DNA from: Wolfiporia cocos
Lineage: Eukaryota > Basidiomycota > Agaricomycetes > Polyporales > Phaeolaceae
Assembly (NCBI GenBank): GCA_029448655.1
Contig: JACCLO010000074.1
Location: 1-43,445 of the forward strand
DNA: 43,445 nucleotides
Direction of reading: 5' to 3'
Position 1 is the first letter of the stretch; every line of letters starts with the position of its first letter. Both the position numbers and the translations under genes were made by a program. Below the pieces are notes generated by a model, which did not search any database, was not told where the DNA came from, and saw nothing but the letters and a program-made list of their open reading frames with translations. Of the stretch, positions 1 through 10,133 are shown in pieces.

Positions 1-2
1 TG

Positions 3-482
3 CAAGAAGCCTTCAGAAGGTCACGGGAACATCTTGCTCAGACTCCAATTAACAGCATCTACAATACAGACATTATGACGTGGACATGCAACTGTGGAGC
101 TCAGAAATATCATGTGTACCTTCTCTACAAGCACCTTGTGCAAGAAGTTTCCACACCTATACCATCATCGTGGTGGGTCACAGTGCAGTGGCTCCATGTT
201 CAGCCATTCTACACCGTCATGGTGAATGGCATAGTCGCACCTCCACCGGAGTCTACCAGAGATCATGCATGGATGGAGTGAATGCCCCATGTTCTGGTGC
301 TGACACCATCTGGCAGCTGGGACGATCCAATCATGCTTCAAGATTCCGACACCAAAGAGGCCCCTGTAGTGTCATTGCCAGTACTTCAGCAGATCATTGA
401 GCCAAAAGTGAGAGACTCACCAGTTTGTTATCACATTTCAGATACTCTCCTCGCCTCAAAAGGGCCCACCAACTGGTCGTGA
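3..482 (+). pseudogene. SWIM-type zinc-finger protein, 5'-truncated and broken
   Basis: The frame is open from the window edge. It shows a SWIM-like core around positions 75-150 (WTCNCGAQKYH...LLYKHLV). SWIM fingers are CxC...CxH; here CNC is kept but the third Cys is Tyr (LLYKH instead of LLCKH), so metal binding is probably lost. One in-frame TGA (279-281) separates two open stretches ending at 482. After an indel or lost intron the coding resumes near 620 (AAEIIEQQR) and, beyond the solo LTR at 656-1258, continues for about 130 bases (EDIEAHVSHHTMP) after another in-frame TGA. SWIM domains in fungi often belong to MULE-type transposases or to repeated genes of unknown role. I infer a dead copy of such a gene and cannot say whether it was a transposase. 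Confidence 0.6.
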
Positions 483-655
483 TGGATTGCTGCGCACATG
501 AGCTGGCAGCGGCAGTGGGTTTGCAGTATGTATATAACAAGTAAAATAGAGATATACTCACCTTCACATCCTAGCCTGACAATCAAGACCAAACAGACAT
601 AGAATATGCTATACACAAGTTGCACCAGGCAGCCGAGATTATTGAGCAGCAGAGG

Positions 656-1258
656 TGACACGGGAACATACTTGTGACCATGCTACCCATGCTAGTGGGG
701 ATGCCTCTATACCTTCTAACCTAGGCCTAAAGGCTACCCATCCTTGTAGGGGAGAACAGGATGGCTTGTCTATTGAGACGACCTGCCATGAAGCCCGAGG
801 TACTGACCCATGAGTGTACCGGTATGCCCCCAGACTAGCAGGCTAAAGACAAAACTAGGAGATGCAATAAATAGAGACCCCCATGTCCAAGTAGGATGCA
901 GCAGGCTTGTTGCAGAGCAGTCCGCTGGCTCACACGCACATGCAGCAGAGGGTTGAGAGGTTCCCAGGGGACATGCCCCCTAGGCCGAGAAGAGTAGAAC
1001 TGAGGAGTAATCCTCAGATTCTACCTACTTATATACATGGAGATGCTACGTACTGTAGCTACAAGGCCTGACCTAATGGCGTGGCCTGTGCATACTGTGA
1101 CTGTGTCTCACATGACTAGGTAATGCTGTAACTACTCAGTGATGACATGTGACCATATTGAGATAAGATAAGTGAATGCTTATCTACCTATGCATGTGCA
1201 TCTCCCTAGCGCTAGCCTAGCATTAGCGTATATCCTAGGGGTGGAGTTTCTGGTGACA
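656..1258 (-). repeat. Solo LTR with 5-bp TSD AGAGG
   Basis: On the plus strand it starts TGACACGG and ends TGGTGACA, i.e. TG(T/C)CA...TGTCA on the minus strand. It is flanked by perfect AGAGG copies at 651-655 and 1259-1263. A minus-strand TATA (TATATAAG near 1032) lies about 30 nt before AGTTCTACTCTTCTC, the putative transcript start. It interrupts the SWIM relic. A relative lies at 18812-19430. Confidence 0.88.
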
Positions 1259-1263
1259 AGAGG

Positions 1264-1625
1264 ACAATTGCAGAGCCATGTTTCATCTGATGTGCACTCC
1301 AAGTTGTGTGCTCCACAATAGAGTGGGTAGAGGACATAGAAGCTCATGTTAGCCACCACACTATGCCAGTGACTAATGTGCGAGGTTGCTGCCAAACACA
1401 ATCCATAAATACAATTGGTTACAAGTATATATGCTAGTAATAAGACTAAAGCTTGTGCGCATACCTGCATTGCCCCTCTAGTAGTTAACTTGTGCATGGT
1501 GTGGTGTGCACTAAGCACCCATCCACAGCATCAGTGCACCAGCCACAGCAGAGTTTATAAATGCCATGCAAACTCGCTGGGACATTAACCTCAAGTTATG
1601 AGCCAGACCCTCTCATGTGTGAGCT
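1264..1625. other. Tail of SWIM relic, then unassigned DNA
   Basis: The first 130 or so bases continue the SWIM-type reading frame on the plus strand. The rest, up to the LTR at 1631, has no ORF or repeat I recognise. Confidence 0.4.
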
Positions 1626-1755
1626 CACACTGACACAAAATGCCAAGGGTGTACCGTCATCTAGAGTTGTCACATAGAGCAGAACCCTTGGACTAGCATG
1701 CATAAGACTTGGAGTAAAGAGAGGACAAGCCTCATCATCGAGAATAACAGCTCTG

Positions 1756-2310
1756 TGACACAGACATACCCTGTGTCTGTGGGACTGGCCCTGCTGGGGA
1801 TCTCGTATATGCCTGCTGGCGTGTCCTAGTATTGTCGTTGACTCTGGGTGCTCAGTTAGAGGGATGACAGCTAGGGGTTGTGGCATTTGTCCAGTCAAGT
1901 CAGATGAGCAGCACAGCAGAGTGGCCCATAGCCATAGAGAATGAAAGGGGCTGGTTAGGCCCAATTGCCGAAAATCCTAAGAATGAGGCATAAGGCCTCA
2001 TTTGTCATACTTTATATACATCTGCGTGTACGCTAGTGTGTCTACCCTGAAGTGCTGATCTGTGCGCAGTAACTATGAGGTCAGGCATAACAGTAACTAG
2101 TCATGAGTATGTAATGAAAGTGTGACCATGTTATGGGTAGAGGCACGTGCGCCTACCCTAAGGGCGCTGATCGACGAGTGGTGCAGGGTTGTTACAGTAA
2201 CTACAGGACGAAGGGGAGAGGAATACCATAGTGTAGAGGGGCACATGCATGTACAGCAGTGCTCATAAAGCTATAGTGAGGGTGAATTCAACAGTAATAT
2301 ATCTGTGACA
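1756..2310 (-). repeat. Nested solo LTR with TSD CTCTG
   Basis: It starts TGACACAGAC (plus) with the conserved GTGGGACT-type terminal segment and ends ATCTGTGACA. CTCTG is duplicated at 1751-1755 and 2311-2315. It lies inside the LTR at 1631-2593 and is therefore younger. Its right end completes a 16-bp inverted repeat at 2303-2340. Confidence 0.88.
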
Positions 2311-2340
2311 CTCTGGGGAGTAAGCCCCAGAGTGTCACAG
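2303..2340. repeat. 16-bp perfect inverted repeat, 6-nt loop
   Basis: CTGTGACACTCTGGGG (2303-2318) and its exact complement (2325-2340) flank AGTAAG. The outer LTR already carried the inner 8-bp arms CTCTGGGG/CCCCAGAG. The nested LTR inserted exactly at this hairpin, and its terminal CTGTGACA happens to extend the arm to 16 bp. Confidence 0.9.
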
Positions 2341-2598
2341 CTTAAGTACATGAGGAACACTGTCACTGTATACTAGAGACCCACCCTAAAGGCAGGGTCT
2401 GTGCGTATTGCTGAGTGCTACCTAAGTCATGTGCTGTAGTATCTAAGCTACTGACCATGTGACCATCTATGGGTGGGGCGACCTGTACCATTACGCTACA
2501 CTGCTAAGTCCATACAAAGACACATGATGGGGTACTACCCAAGAACGTGGGTTTGAGACAGGGGGGGGGTACCTCTTTTCAGAATCTGTGACACACAC

Positions 2599-2926
2599 AA
2601 GCCCTCATTGAATGTGTATGAGAATGAGAGTGAGGCTGAGTATGCAAATCCCCAGAGATGCAATGGTTGACACAGGCCAGGTGTGGGAATGGAGAAGCTC
2701 AAGGTGCCAAAGTTCAACACTGTTCTGCTACCCCCATCACTGAAGGAGAATTGTCTGCAGACGCTGGGCACACTTTCTGTTGTCAATCTTGTGCCAATTA
2801 CTACAACTAACTTATCACCTGATGATGTACACTAGCCAATCAGGTGTGAGTACTGGTTTGGCATGCCAAGTGTGGTGAGCATGTCAAGCAGCACATTGGA
2901 TGTCAATTATGGAAGTGCAGGACTGA
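2599..2926. other. Unassigned intergenic stretch
   Basis: No convincing gene or repeat was seen. The short minus-strand open frame overlapping the LTR end (2535-2786) crosses an element boundary and is not credible. Confidence 0.4.
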
Positions 2927-3157
2927 TATCACAAGACGCACCATGGACCCAATGCAATGTGCTCATGAGTGGCAATATAGCCACTCCCCCAAAAGGGCTA
3001 TGATAACAGCTTGGCTGTTATCAAGGGTCCGGCTATATCTGCAGTTCATATTCCCATGCTTGGTGCCTATTGTATTCAGGTCACCACCTTAGGGGGAATA
3101 TACCCTAGTTACTGCTCCATAACGTCCTAGTATCTAGCGTGACCTAGATTTGTGACA
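2927..3157 (-). repeat. Diverged solo LTR of the TRIM family at 17409
   Basis: Read on the minus strand it matches the 254-bp TRIM LTR over most of its length: the shared blocks GACGTTA(T/C)GGAGCA, GGGAATATGAACTGCAGATA and CCCTTTTGGGGGAGTGGCTA, then a CGTCTTGTGATA end. It starts TGTCACAAATC. No TSD was found. It sits immediately before a gypsy pol scrap. Confidence 0.8.
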
Positions 3158-3291
3158 GAATTTTTCGAGCGAGAGTTCATGGCAATGGCTCTTGATACCT
3201 CCCATGTGGTGCCAGAATTGGATGAACCGATACTCCGAGAGATTTGTAAAGCATTGCTAGACAACAAGGTCACTAAGGATTACAAGGAGCT
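3158..3291 (+). pseudogene. Gypsy pol fragment (RNase H-integrase linker)
   Basis: The frame EFFEREF...ALLDNKVTKDYKEL resembles the same segment of the minus-strand gypsy here (PEFFVNFARELA...ALLDNEVTKDYKGL), upstream of the integrase HHCC finger. It is truncated at both ends by LTRs and must come from another, plus-oriented copy. Only about 45 residues remain. Confidence 0.75.
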
Positions 3292-3731
3292 TGTCACAAA
3301 GTGGCATAGGCTCACTACCATCTAATATACCCCCAATACCGAATAGGTAGAGTACAACACCTAGTTGCTAAGGGGCCTTGGGGCCATAGCGAGGCGAGGT
3401 GGGCACACAAGACCAGCAAGACTAAGAATGCCAGCTAAGAGGGGAAACGCCCCCAACAACGAGATTGACAAGTCTGAGGTGTAAGCCTCAGACGACATAC
3501 TATATATACATGAGGATGAGCGCAGGTGGGCCTTAGGGCCTACCCTAACGTAAGGGTCCATGCACTATCTACACAGCCTCTGTATATGTAAGCAAGTCAT
3601 GTGCCTCTAGGGTGCCACGCTATGCTAGATGTTATACCGCTATACTACCTGATGAGGGCCAAACCATCATGTGACTTCAGTACCACTAGTGCCTTGGTTT
3701 GATTACTGAAGGGGACCCAAAATCTGTGACA
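3292..3731 (-). repeat. Probable LTR relic
   Basis: It is bounded by TGTCACAAAG (plus left) and AATCTGTGACA (plus right). It contains the TATATACATG plus GTCTGAGG...CCTCAGAC stem-loop seen in the R region of other local LTRs. No clean TSD was found (CTTG is shared at both edges), so the left edge is uncertain. Confidence 0.55.
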
Positions 3732-3766
3732 CTTGCTGCATCATTAAGACTGACTAGTCTGTGCCA

Positions 3767-4211
3767 TGTCACAGTATTTACAGGACATGGCCATTTTTCT
3801 GCTATTTATAGCAATTATTCTAGGATTTATACGTCTACCTATCAGTTATCAGGGACTTATCCCATTGCCAACCCTTATCACTTACACAAGGTACTTACAC
3901 ACTATTAAGCTGATACGACACATGCGACACGCTAGTCATAGACTATTAGTCAAGCTCTTCTATCAACCACGCGGCCTATCAATCCACATGGATAACACCA
4001 GAAGCAAGTCACGACATATGTCACCATGACAGACACGTCACCACTACGTCACCCAGTCTAGCCAGTCTAGCTAGACCACTACATCATCAAGGCACACTGC
4101 CTATGACATCATGAGCACACCATGCTCATGCAACTATGGCACCATAGCTAAGTATAGCCAACAGGCTTTACTGCTATTGGCTGGCAACCCAATCCCGATC
4201 ACGGATCACGG
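3767..4211 (+). repeat. 5' part of an LTR, cut by the gypsy insertion
   Basis: It starts TGTCACAGTATTT and has the blocks TTTATAGCAATTAT and GGATTTATACGTCTA, very like the start of the LTR at 9027. It stops at 4212, where the minus-strand gypsy 3' LTR begins. The rest of this LTR was not found on the far side. Confidence 0.6.
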
Positions 4212-5599
4212 TGACACAAACCCAAACCTAATACTCACTAATAGTGTTTCTTGAGGGCGGCTTAGAGGTATACACACACAAGAAGAGATAGCAAGTAAAA
4301 GTGTATGAGCGATGAGGTTGCTTGTTAGGCAGTAGCTCAATATCGAGGAGAACAGAACTGAGTTGTAACGCTCAGACTGTTCCAGTATATATACATGCTG
4401 ACACAGAACAGTCTGTGGGACTCACCACTTATCCTCCAGTGGGGAGGGAGGTAAGGTAGACTATTCTAGTGCAGCTAAGTGAGAGGATTCTTAGGCGCAT
4501 AGCCTAGAAGAATAGAACTAAGACGTATAGGACGCTTAGTCCCTATCTTATATACATGTTTGGTACTACTATACAGTATGTACCTAGTATGGCGTTGTGG
4601 CTGAGTAACCATCAACGGAAGGAAGATCCATCTACGAATAGAAGGGTTAGCATGTGATACTGGTACGGTATCGGCATAAGGCATAGATGTGTGATTGTGC
4701 TAGAAATAGACCGTGGTAAGCCGGTAATGGCGAACCTATCATATTACCTGTAGACATTCACATGGGGGCGGTTGAGACCAGTATGACGACAAGGCCGAAG
4801 GCCGAGTCTTGAGGGGTAACTGCCATAGGCTGTATCCCGGGGAATGACTAAGGCGGAGCGCCGAGCCATTAGTGCCATTGGTCGTAAGCCCGAGGGCTAG
4901 ACTGATGACGAGGGTATGATGCCAGTATGGTGCCATGTGTCTATACATAGGTCGGGACCTAGACATATGATGGTGGTGACATCATGATGATATCATAGTC
5001 TGGACAAGACCGTAGGTCTAGTCCATGACGTAGGTTATGACGTGGTACGGTTGCAAGCCGGACGTGTCATGGGGCATGACTAGCGTGTAAGCGCTGTGTC
5101 ATTCTAGCTTAGTAGCGCATAAGCGTACGTTGAGAAGCCGTAAGGGCAATAATAACCGTAAGGTTATAGCCGTATGGGATAAGTACTGGATAACTCGTAG
5201 TTATGCGTATAAATACCGGATAAATGGCTACGGATAGCGGAAAAATAGGGCGTTTAGATAATACTGTGACACATGCAATACAAGACCCCTAATACTACTA
5301 GGACCTACGGTACTATGGTATGAGTCAGGTTGCATGTGACCGTAAGTGATAACGTATGCGCTATGACTATGAATGAGTCAGATGGCAGGTGACTCTACAA
5401 GTGTAATGAGTCAGCGGTCACACATATGAGCATTAACATGTGATATCTGTGGAATGGGATGGAACCTGCTAGAAGGTTCCGTCGGCATCTAGTTCTACTG
5501 GGTCACGTGATCTACAAGTATCCGTGCTACGCTAACTATGCTACAAACTGGACTACAAGTCTAGGAAAAATAGGGAAAAATATAGGAAAATTTGTGACA
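4212..5599 (-). repeat. 3' LTR of the minus gypsy, split by a solo LTR
   Basis: On the minus strand it begins TGTCACAAATTTTCC directly after the polypurine tract and ends GGGTTTGTGTCA. Removing the nested LTR at 4399-5271 leaves about 510 bp with a TATATATA box followed by CAGTTCTGTTCTCC, the presumed transcript start. Confidence 0.8.
4399..5271 (-). repeat. Solo LTR with TSD CATGC
   Basis: It starts TGACACAGAAC and ends TACTGTGACA on the plus strand. CATGC is duplicated at 4394-4398 and 5272-5276. The minus strand carries TATATAAG and, about 30 nt on, AGTTCTATTCT, the same 11-mer as the predicted transcript start of the 9027 element. It lies inside the gypsy 3' LTR. Confidence 0.88.
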
Positions 5600-5612
5600 T
5601 TACCCCCTCTTC
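5600..5612 (-). promoter_or_regulatory. Polypurine tract of the minus gypsy
   Basis: Minus strand GAAGAGGGGGTAA, directly before the LTR start TGTCACA. The same tract with one or two changes precedes the 3' LTRs of the elements at 9027 and 17409. It would prime plus-strand cDNA. Confidence 0.85.
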
Positions 5613-5635
5613 AAGATTTGCGGTCCCTGCAAAGG

Positions 5636-6367
5636 TTACTCGGTGATCGGTGGTTCGACATCTTGCCACTTGCTCGCTGAGGGCTCCATCAGGCGGTCCC
5701 AATCCTCATAGTCATGAGGGAGTATTTTGACTTCTCCCAAGTGTCTACCAGTATGACCAAAGCCTTTGTCACCACGAGCTGTGTCCTTCAAGTATTGTTG
5801 ATTGTACATGTAGGTTGTACTATGGTGGATTTCTGGTTGAGGGACAGGTTGCAGAAGTAATTGTGCTATCTTGTCCCTATGGTTAACCATGTATGGATAT
5901 CCGGTGAAGTTGTAGAGCATGACTATCACTTCTCCACAGTAATCCCAGTCTATGACTCTGCCTTGTACCTGTATGCCCTTCTTCGCCATGCTAGAATGTG
6001 TCTCCAGTTTGCCGCTGAATCCATAAGGGAATAGGATTCTTAGGTCTGTTTTCACGAGCATGGTGGTGTGAGGGTTTATCCTGGTAGCTTCGGCTGAGTA
6101 GATGTCAAATCCGGTGGCATGTTCAGTGCCTCTTTCTGGATATGTGCCCTGGGGTCCTACTGCGAATTCGAGATATTCGTTGAAGCAAGTGCCTTCTTCT
6201 ACGGAGTTGCCGAATTTGTCCCGTACTAACCACTTCCGTACTTTCTTGCATTCTTCCGGAGTAAATTCACCTCTCTGCAGTGGCCAATCATCTGGCCATA
6301 GATAACAATCCCCAACTTTCCAGTCTGGGTTGTCATCTGGTTCGAATACTTGAATATTGTGGGTGTG
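5636..6367 (-). pseudogene. dUTPase domain at the 3' end of the minus gypsy pol
   Basis: dUTPases hydrolyse dUTP to dUMP and PPi. All five trimeric-dUTPase motifs can be located: ATGFDIYSAE (1), HSSMAKKG (2, degenerate), GRVIDWDYCGEV with LYN (3), RDKIAQLLLQ (4) and GDKGFGHTG (5). The frame is the same as the upstream integrase/chromodomain frame and is separated from it only by one TGA at 6368-6370, so it was probably the C-terminus of pol, or is read by readthrough. A position after the chromodomain is unusual. The plus-strand gypsy here has its dUTPase between protease and RT. About 75 residues link the stop codon to motif 1. Confidence 0.82.
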
Positions 6368-8047
6368 TCATCTTCGCGGAGCGGTATGTGCGTTAAGGGC
6401 ATGTTCTGCCTTGTATTCGTCTACCAACTCCTTAGTGTTGACGAAGTCATCTTCATATTCCCATGTGTCTTCTCCCATGGAGTACCCTAACCATCGCACC
6501 AGGAATTGTAGTTTTCCTGAGGGTGTGAATCTGTGGTTGAGTATTTGCTCCACTTCGTATTCTCCTGACTTATCTGGTTCTGGAGCTTCTTCCTTGCCGG
6601 TATATGGTGTTAGCTTTGACGCATGGAAGACCGGGTGATAGGCTCGGTATTGGCCATCCATGTGTAGTCTGAAAGTCACGGGTGACAGTTGTTCGACTAT
6701 TTTGAACGGGCCGATGTACCTGGGGGCCAAACTTCTTTCGGATGTTTGGTAATCCCTTACGTCTATCATAACCTTGTCTCCAACCTTGAAGGGTACTTTC
6801 TGGATCGATTGATTGTAATACCACTTCATACTGTCAGCTGCTAACTGCATTGCGGCTTTGGCTTGCTCCTGAGCGTTCCAACGATCGGTTGCAATTTCAT
6901 TAAGGTCTGCTTTTGCCTGAATAGCTAAATCTGCTGGCCCAGCCTTTGGGTGCCTTCCCAACTCGACGTAGAATGGTGACATCTTGGTAGTCTCTGACGC
7001 TGCGTTGTTGTATGCAAATTCCGCCGTAGGCAGGAATTGAGACCAATTGTCTTTGCAATACGAGTTTACATAGCATCTGAGGTATTGTTCAAGTGTCTGA
7101 TTCATTCTTTCCATCTGTCCATCTGCCTGTGGGTGATATGCCATAGTCATGGCATGTTCTATCCCTAGCAGTTTACACCATTCGCCGAATAGTTTGGATG
7201 CAAACTGCACTCCGTGATCGGAAATGATACGTTTAGGTAGCCCATGTATTGGGTAAAACCTTCTGTATAGGACTCTTACGGGATCCTTTGTTCCGAATTT
7301 GCTGGAGATGGGGAAGAAGCATGCTCGCTTGGTCAAGCAATTGACTACAACCATGATTCCGTCATACACCTTGTTGTCTATCTTCGACTTGGGTAGGTAC
7401 ATAATGAAATCCATGGTTATTATCTCCCATGGGGCTTCTGGTACTTCGTTAGGTATCAGGGGTCCATATGGCTTTTGCGGGCGATTCTTCATTTGCTGGC
7501 ATGTGTCGCATTCCTGTATGTATTTCTTTACCGAGTTGGTTAGTCCTGGCCACCAGTAATTACGTGAGATGAGTTTGTATGTCTTCCATCTCCCCATATG
7601 CCCTGCAGTAGGGTGGTCATGGTGTAATTGTAAGACCTTATTTCTAAGCTCTTCTGGTGCCTTGGGAACGTAGATCTTGTTATGGTACAAGAGTAGACCA
7701 TTCTCGTAGTTCCAGTCTCTGAGAGACTTGCCGAATTCGTGAGGTCCTGACTCCAATAGGCCTTTGTAGTCCTTGGTTACCTCGTTGTCTAGCAATGCTT
7801 TGTGTATTTCTCGTTGGAGTTCGTCATCTGGGATTACCAACTGATGGAGGGGCTCGAACGCAAGGATGGCTAATTCTCGCGCAAAGTTAACAAAAAATTC
7901 CGGTTTCAACAGAATATTGTTCCTATTGTCGAGTTCCACCCCCTCTTCATGGTCTGGTCTCCTGGACAGAGGGTCTGCAGTAAGCATGGTTTTTCCTGGT
8001 TTATGGTGCATGGAGAAGTTAAATCTTGACAGATATAATGCCCATCT
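6368..8047 (-). pseudogene. Gypsy pol: end of RNase H, integrase, GPY/F, chromodomain
   Basis: The fragment starts inside RNase H (RWALYLSRF, broken by the LTR at 8048). Next is an HHCC finger (HHDHPTAGHMG...CDTCQQMK), then the DDE core (ITMDFI, IISDHGVQFAS, DGQMERMNQ) with all three acidic residues present. A GPY/F-like IGPFKIVEQLSPVTFRL follows, then a C-terminal chromodomain (YEVEQILNHRF...FLVRWLGYSMGEDTWE). Integrase joins cDNA to the genome and the chromodomain directs it to histone marks in related elements. The reading ends at a TGA (6368-6370), after which the same frame continues as dUTPase. The open frame begins with codons contributed by the inserted LTR, so its first residues are artefactual. 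Confidence 0.9.
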
Positions 8048-8938
8048 TGTCACAGATCTGACATTTTTCCGCAATTAATTGCCATTTATCCGGTATTATT
8101 ACGCATACCTACGAGTTATCCTGTACTTATCAGTACAAGCCGACATGCCGGTGTAACCTAACAGTTATTACCTAAGCCCAAGAGTGCTTACGCGCTACTA
8201 AGCATCTATGACACGGCGCTTACACGCTAGTCATCAAGCATGACATGTTACATGACACTCTGTCACAAGACTAGACCTATGGTCTATTCTAACCCATGAT
8301 ACCATCATTACAAATAATGATATCATCATGACATCATATGGTCTAGCCCCTGGCTATGACATCACTATGATGTAACCCCTTCGTCATCATTACCAATTAT
8401 GACACCATTGGACCTAGGCCTACAGCCCAGTCCAATCCATAGCACGCCATCATTACACAATAATGGCATCACTATTCTAGACCCATGGTCTAGTACATTC
8501 CATGACATCATCATTTCCAATCATGACGTCATTATGATCCAGGCCTCCGGCCCGGTAACCATGTATGCGGATCTTCTGATCCATCCCTCGTATCTTACTG
8601 GCTAAGTCCATTACTGGCTAGCATGGTCACTATAGATACCTATGCATGATGCCTTATCGCATCATTATGATATACGGATGGTGCCATACTGACACCATCG
8701 CCTTATGCAAGCATATGACTAACACGTTTAGGGTAGGACCATTCCCTTACTTACGTAATCAAGTATAAGCATGTATATAAGATAGGGCTTAACGCCTTTA
8801 GTCGTTAGTTCTGTTCTTCTAGGCGCTGCGCGCCCTAGAAGAACTTCACCTCTCTTCTGCGCGCCTTCTGACTGCTTGCCTGCTTATTCCCCTCACCTTG
8901 TGGATTAGGCGGTGAGTCCCACAGTTAGATCTGTGTCA
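8048..8938 (+). repeat. Solo LTR with TSD CATCT in the gypsy RNase H
   Basis: It begins TGTCACAGATCTG and ends GGTGAGTCCCACAG...CTGTGTCA. CATCT is duplicated at 8043-8047 and 8939-8943. Removing it rejoins the RNase H frame (LTRRQARW). A TATATAAG near 8775 is followed by AGTTCTGTTCTTCT. The LTR is opposite in orientation to its host element. Confidence 0.92.
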
Positions 8939-8943
8939 CATCT

Positions 8944-9021
8944 TGCCTGTCTCCTGGTGAGCTTCTGAGCCGTCTTGAAGTAGGTTAGGTTCAGATGATC
9001 CGACCATACTTCGAATTTTTC
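8944..9021 (-). pseudogene. RNase H fragment of the minus gypsy
   Basis: Minus strand reads [19 protein letters not shown], then LTRRQAR, the usual gypsy RNase H segment containing the catalytic SDH. It bridges the two insertions at 8048 and 9027. Confidence 0.9.
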
Positions 9022-9026
9022 CGGGT

Positions 9027-10120
9027 TGTCACAGATTTATCTGGGGCTTACAGCATTTTTCCTACGATTATAGCAATTTACCTGGGATTTATACGTCTAA
9101 CTACAAGTTATCTACGGGTTAACTCCCATTGCCACCACGACAAGCTCTTAACTGGGCTTATCACCACATGACCAGCATACATAACGCTACGGCACCTTCC
9201 GGTCCAATAGCATAGTTACAGCTACGTCATAAAGGTCTCGCCCGTCAGAGCAAGACCAGCCACGTCATAGATCGTAGATCATAATGATAGGCCGAGCGCG
9301 GCACGCTCGCATAATAATGTCCACATGTACAAACAGTGCCTCGCGGCCTTGTACTATTGGGTCGGCCTTCCCGGCTTCCCACCGCCATAAGATCCTTGAT
9401 CACAATGGCACCTCAGGCGCGCCACGCCTTCGCATAATAATGGCAACACGGCCAAATAGCACTATATTAGCATCAAGGCAATATCGCTATAGGCTCGGCC
9501 TTCTCGGCCATCTCACGGACTCGGCGTTCTCCAAGTCCCGGGCTTCTGCCATCACGGCGCTGCCCAAACACCGGTCCTCGCCTCACGGCTAAGACCAATA
9601 CATGCCCCGGTAACCATCCGGACCGGGCTGTAACACATGCCACGGTACTACCCGTCCAATGGCATAACGACCTCGGCGTCTCGCCTTGGTCATCCAACGA
9701 AGCACGGCCAATCGCCATTATGCCGCAAGGTATCCGGCAACCGGCTTCACCTATACCCGGGCTGCGCCCGCGTTAGTATCACAGATAAGACATAATCCCT
9801 CTATTACGATTGGGTCGGCCATTAGGGCCTTCCACGGCCATTCTAGATAGAGTAACTAAACATCAGATAAGATAAAGCTTCGCCACTTGGCAAAGCCACA
9901 TAACCCGGTAAGGCAACCGCTAGCTAGTAGCACGTGCCCTCCCGACACAATGTATATAAGTAGGAGCCAAGCGCTCTTTAACTTCAGTTCTATTCTTCTC
10001 GGCGTACGCCGTAGAAGAACCTCCTACCTCCTACTGCGTCTGATAACCTCTTCCTCACCTAAGTCGCCTAGTTCATCGCAGGATACTGGCTTGGTGAGTC
10101 CCACAGAGCCATCTGTGTCA
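9027..10120 (+). repeat. 5' LTR of the non-coding element
   Basis: It contains TATATAAG at about 9953-9960 and the predicted transcript start AGTTCTATTCT at 9986-9996, about 30 nt downstream. It ends GGTGAGTCCCACAGAGCC, then ATCTGTGTCA. Short open frames within it recur identically in the 3' LTR and are not genes. Confidence 0.93.
9986..9996 (+). promoter_or_regulatory. Predicted mRNA 5' end / self-primer
   Basis: AGTTCTATTCT starts about 30 nt after the TATA box and is the exact reverse complement of the 11 nt at 10123-10133. In Tf1 the first 11 nt of the mRNA anneal to the PBS and prime cDNA. I infer the same here. Confidence 0.75.
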
Positions 10121-10122
10121 TA

Positions 10123-10133
10123 AGAATAGAACT
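10123..10133 (+). promoter_or_regulatory. Primer-binding site, self-primed type
   Basis: AGAATAGAACT begins 2 nt after the LTR end. It lacks a TGG start complementary to a tRNA CCA tail, and it pairs perfectly over 11 nt with 9986-9996. Confidence 0.75.

Larger units (their letters stand above)
1631..2593 (-). repeat. Solo LTR with TSD CACAC, split by a younger LTR
   Basis: The ends are TGACACAAA (plus left) and CTGTGACA (plus right). CACAC repeats lie at 1626-1630 and 2594-2598. The LTR is about 400 bp once the nested LTR at 1756-2310 is removed. The boundaries rest on the perfect TSD plus conserved termini. Confidence 0.85.

Noticed and set aside
9284..9718. 102- and 81-codon frames on opposite strands, repeated at 14243-14677
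   Set aside because: They lie within the two LTRs of the 9027 element and are duplicated only because the LTRs are. No domain, start context or selection evidence.
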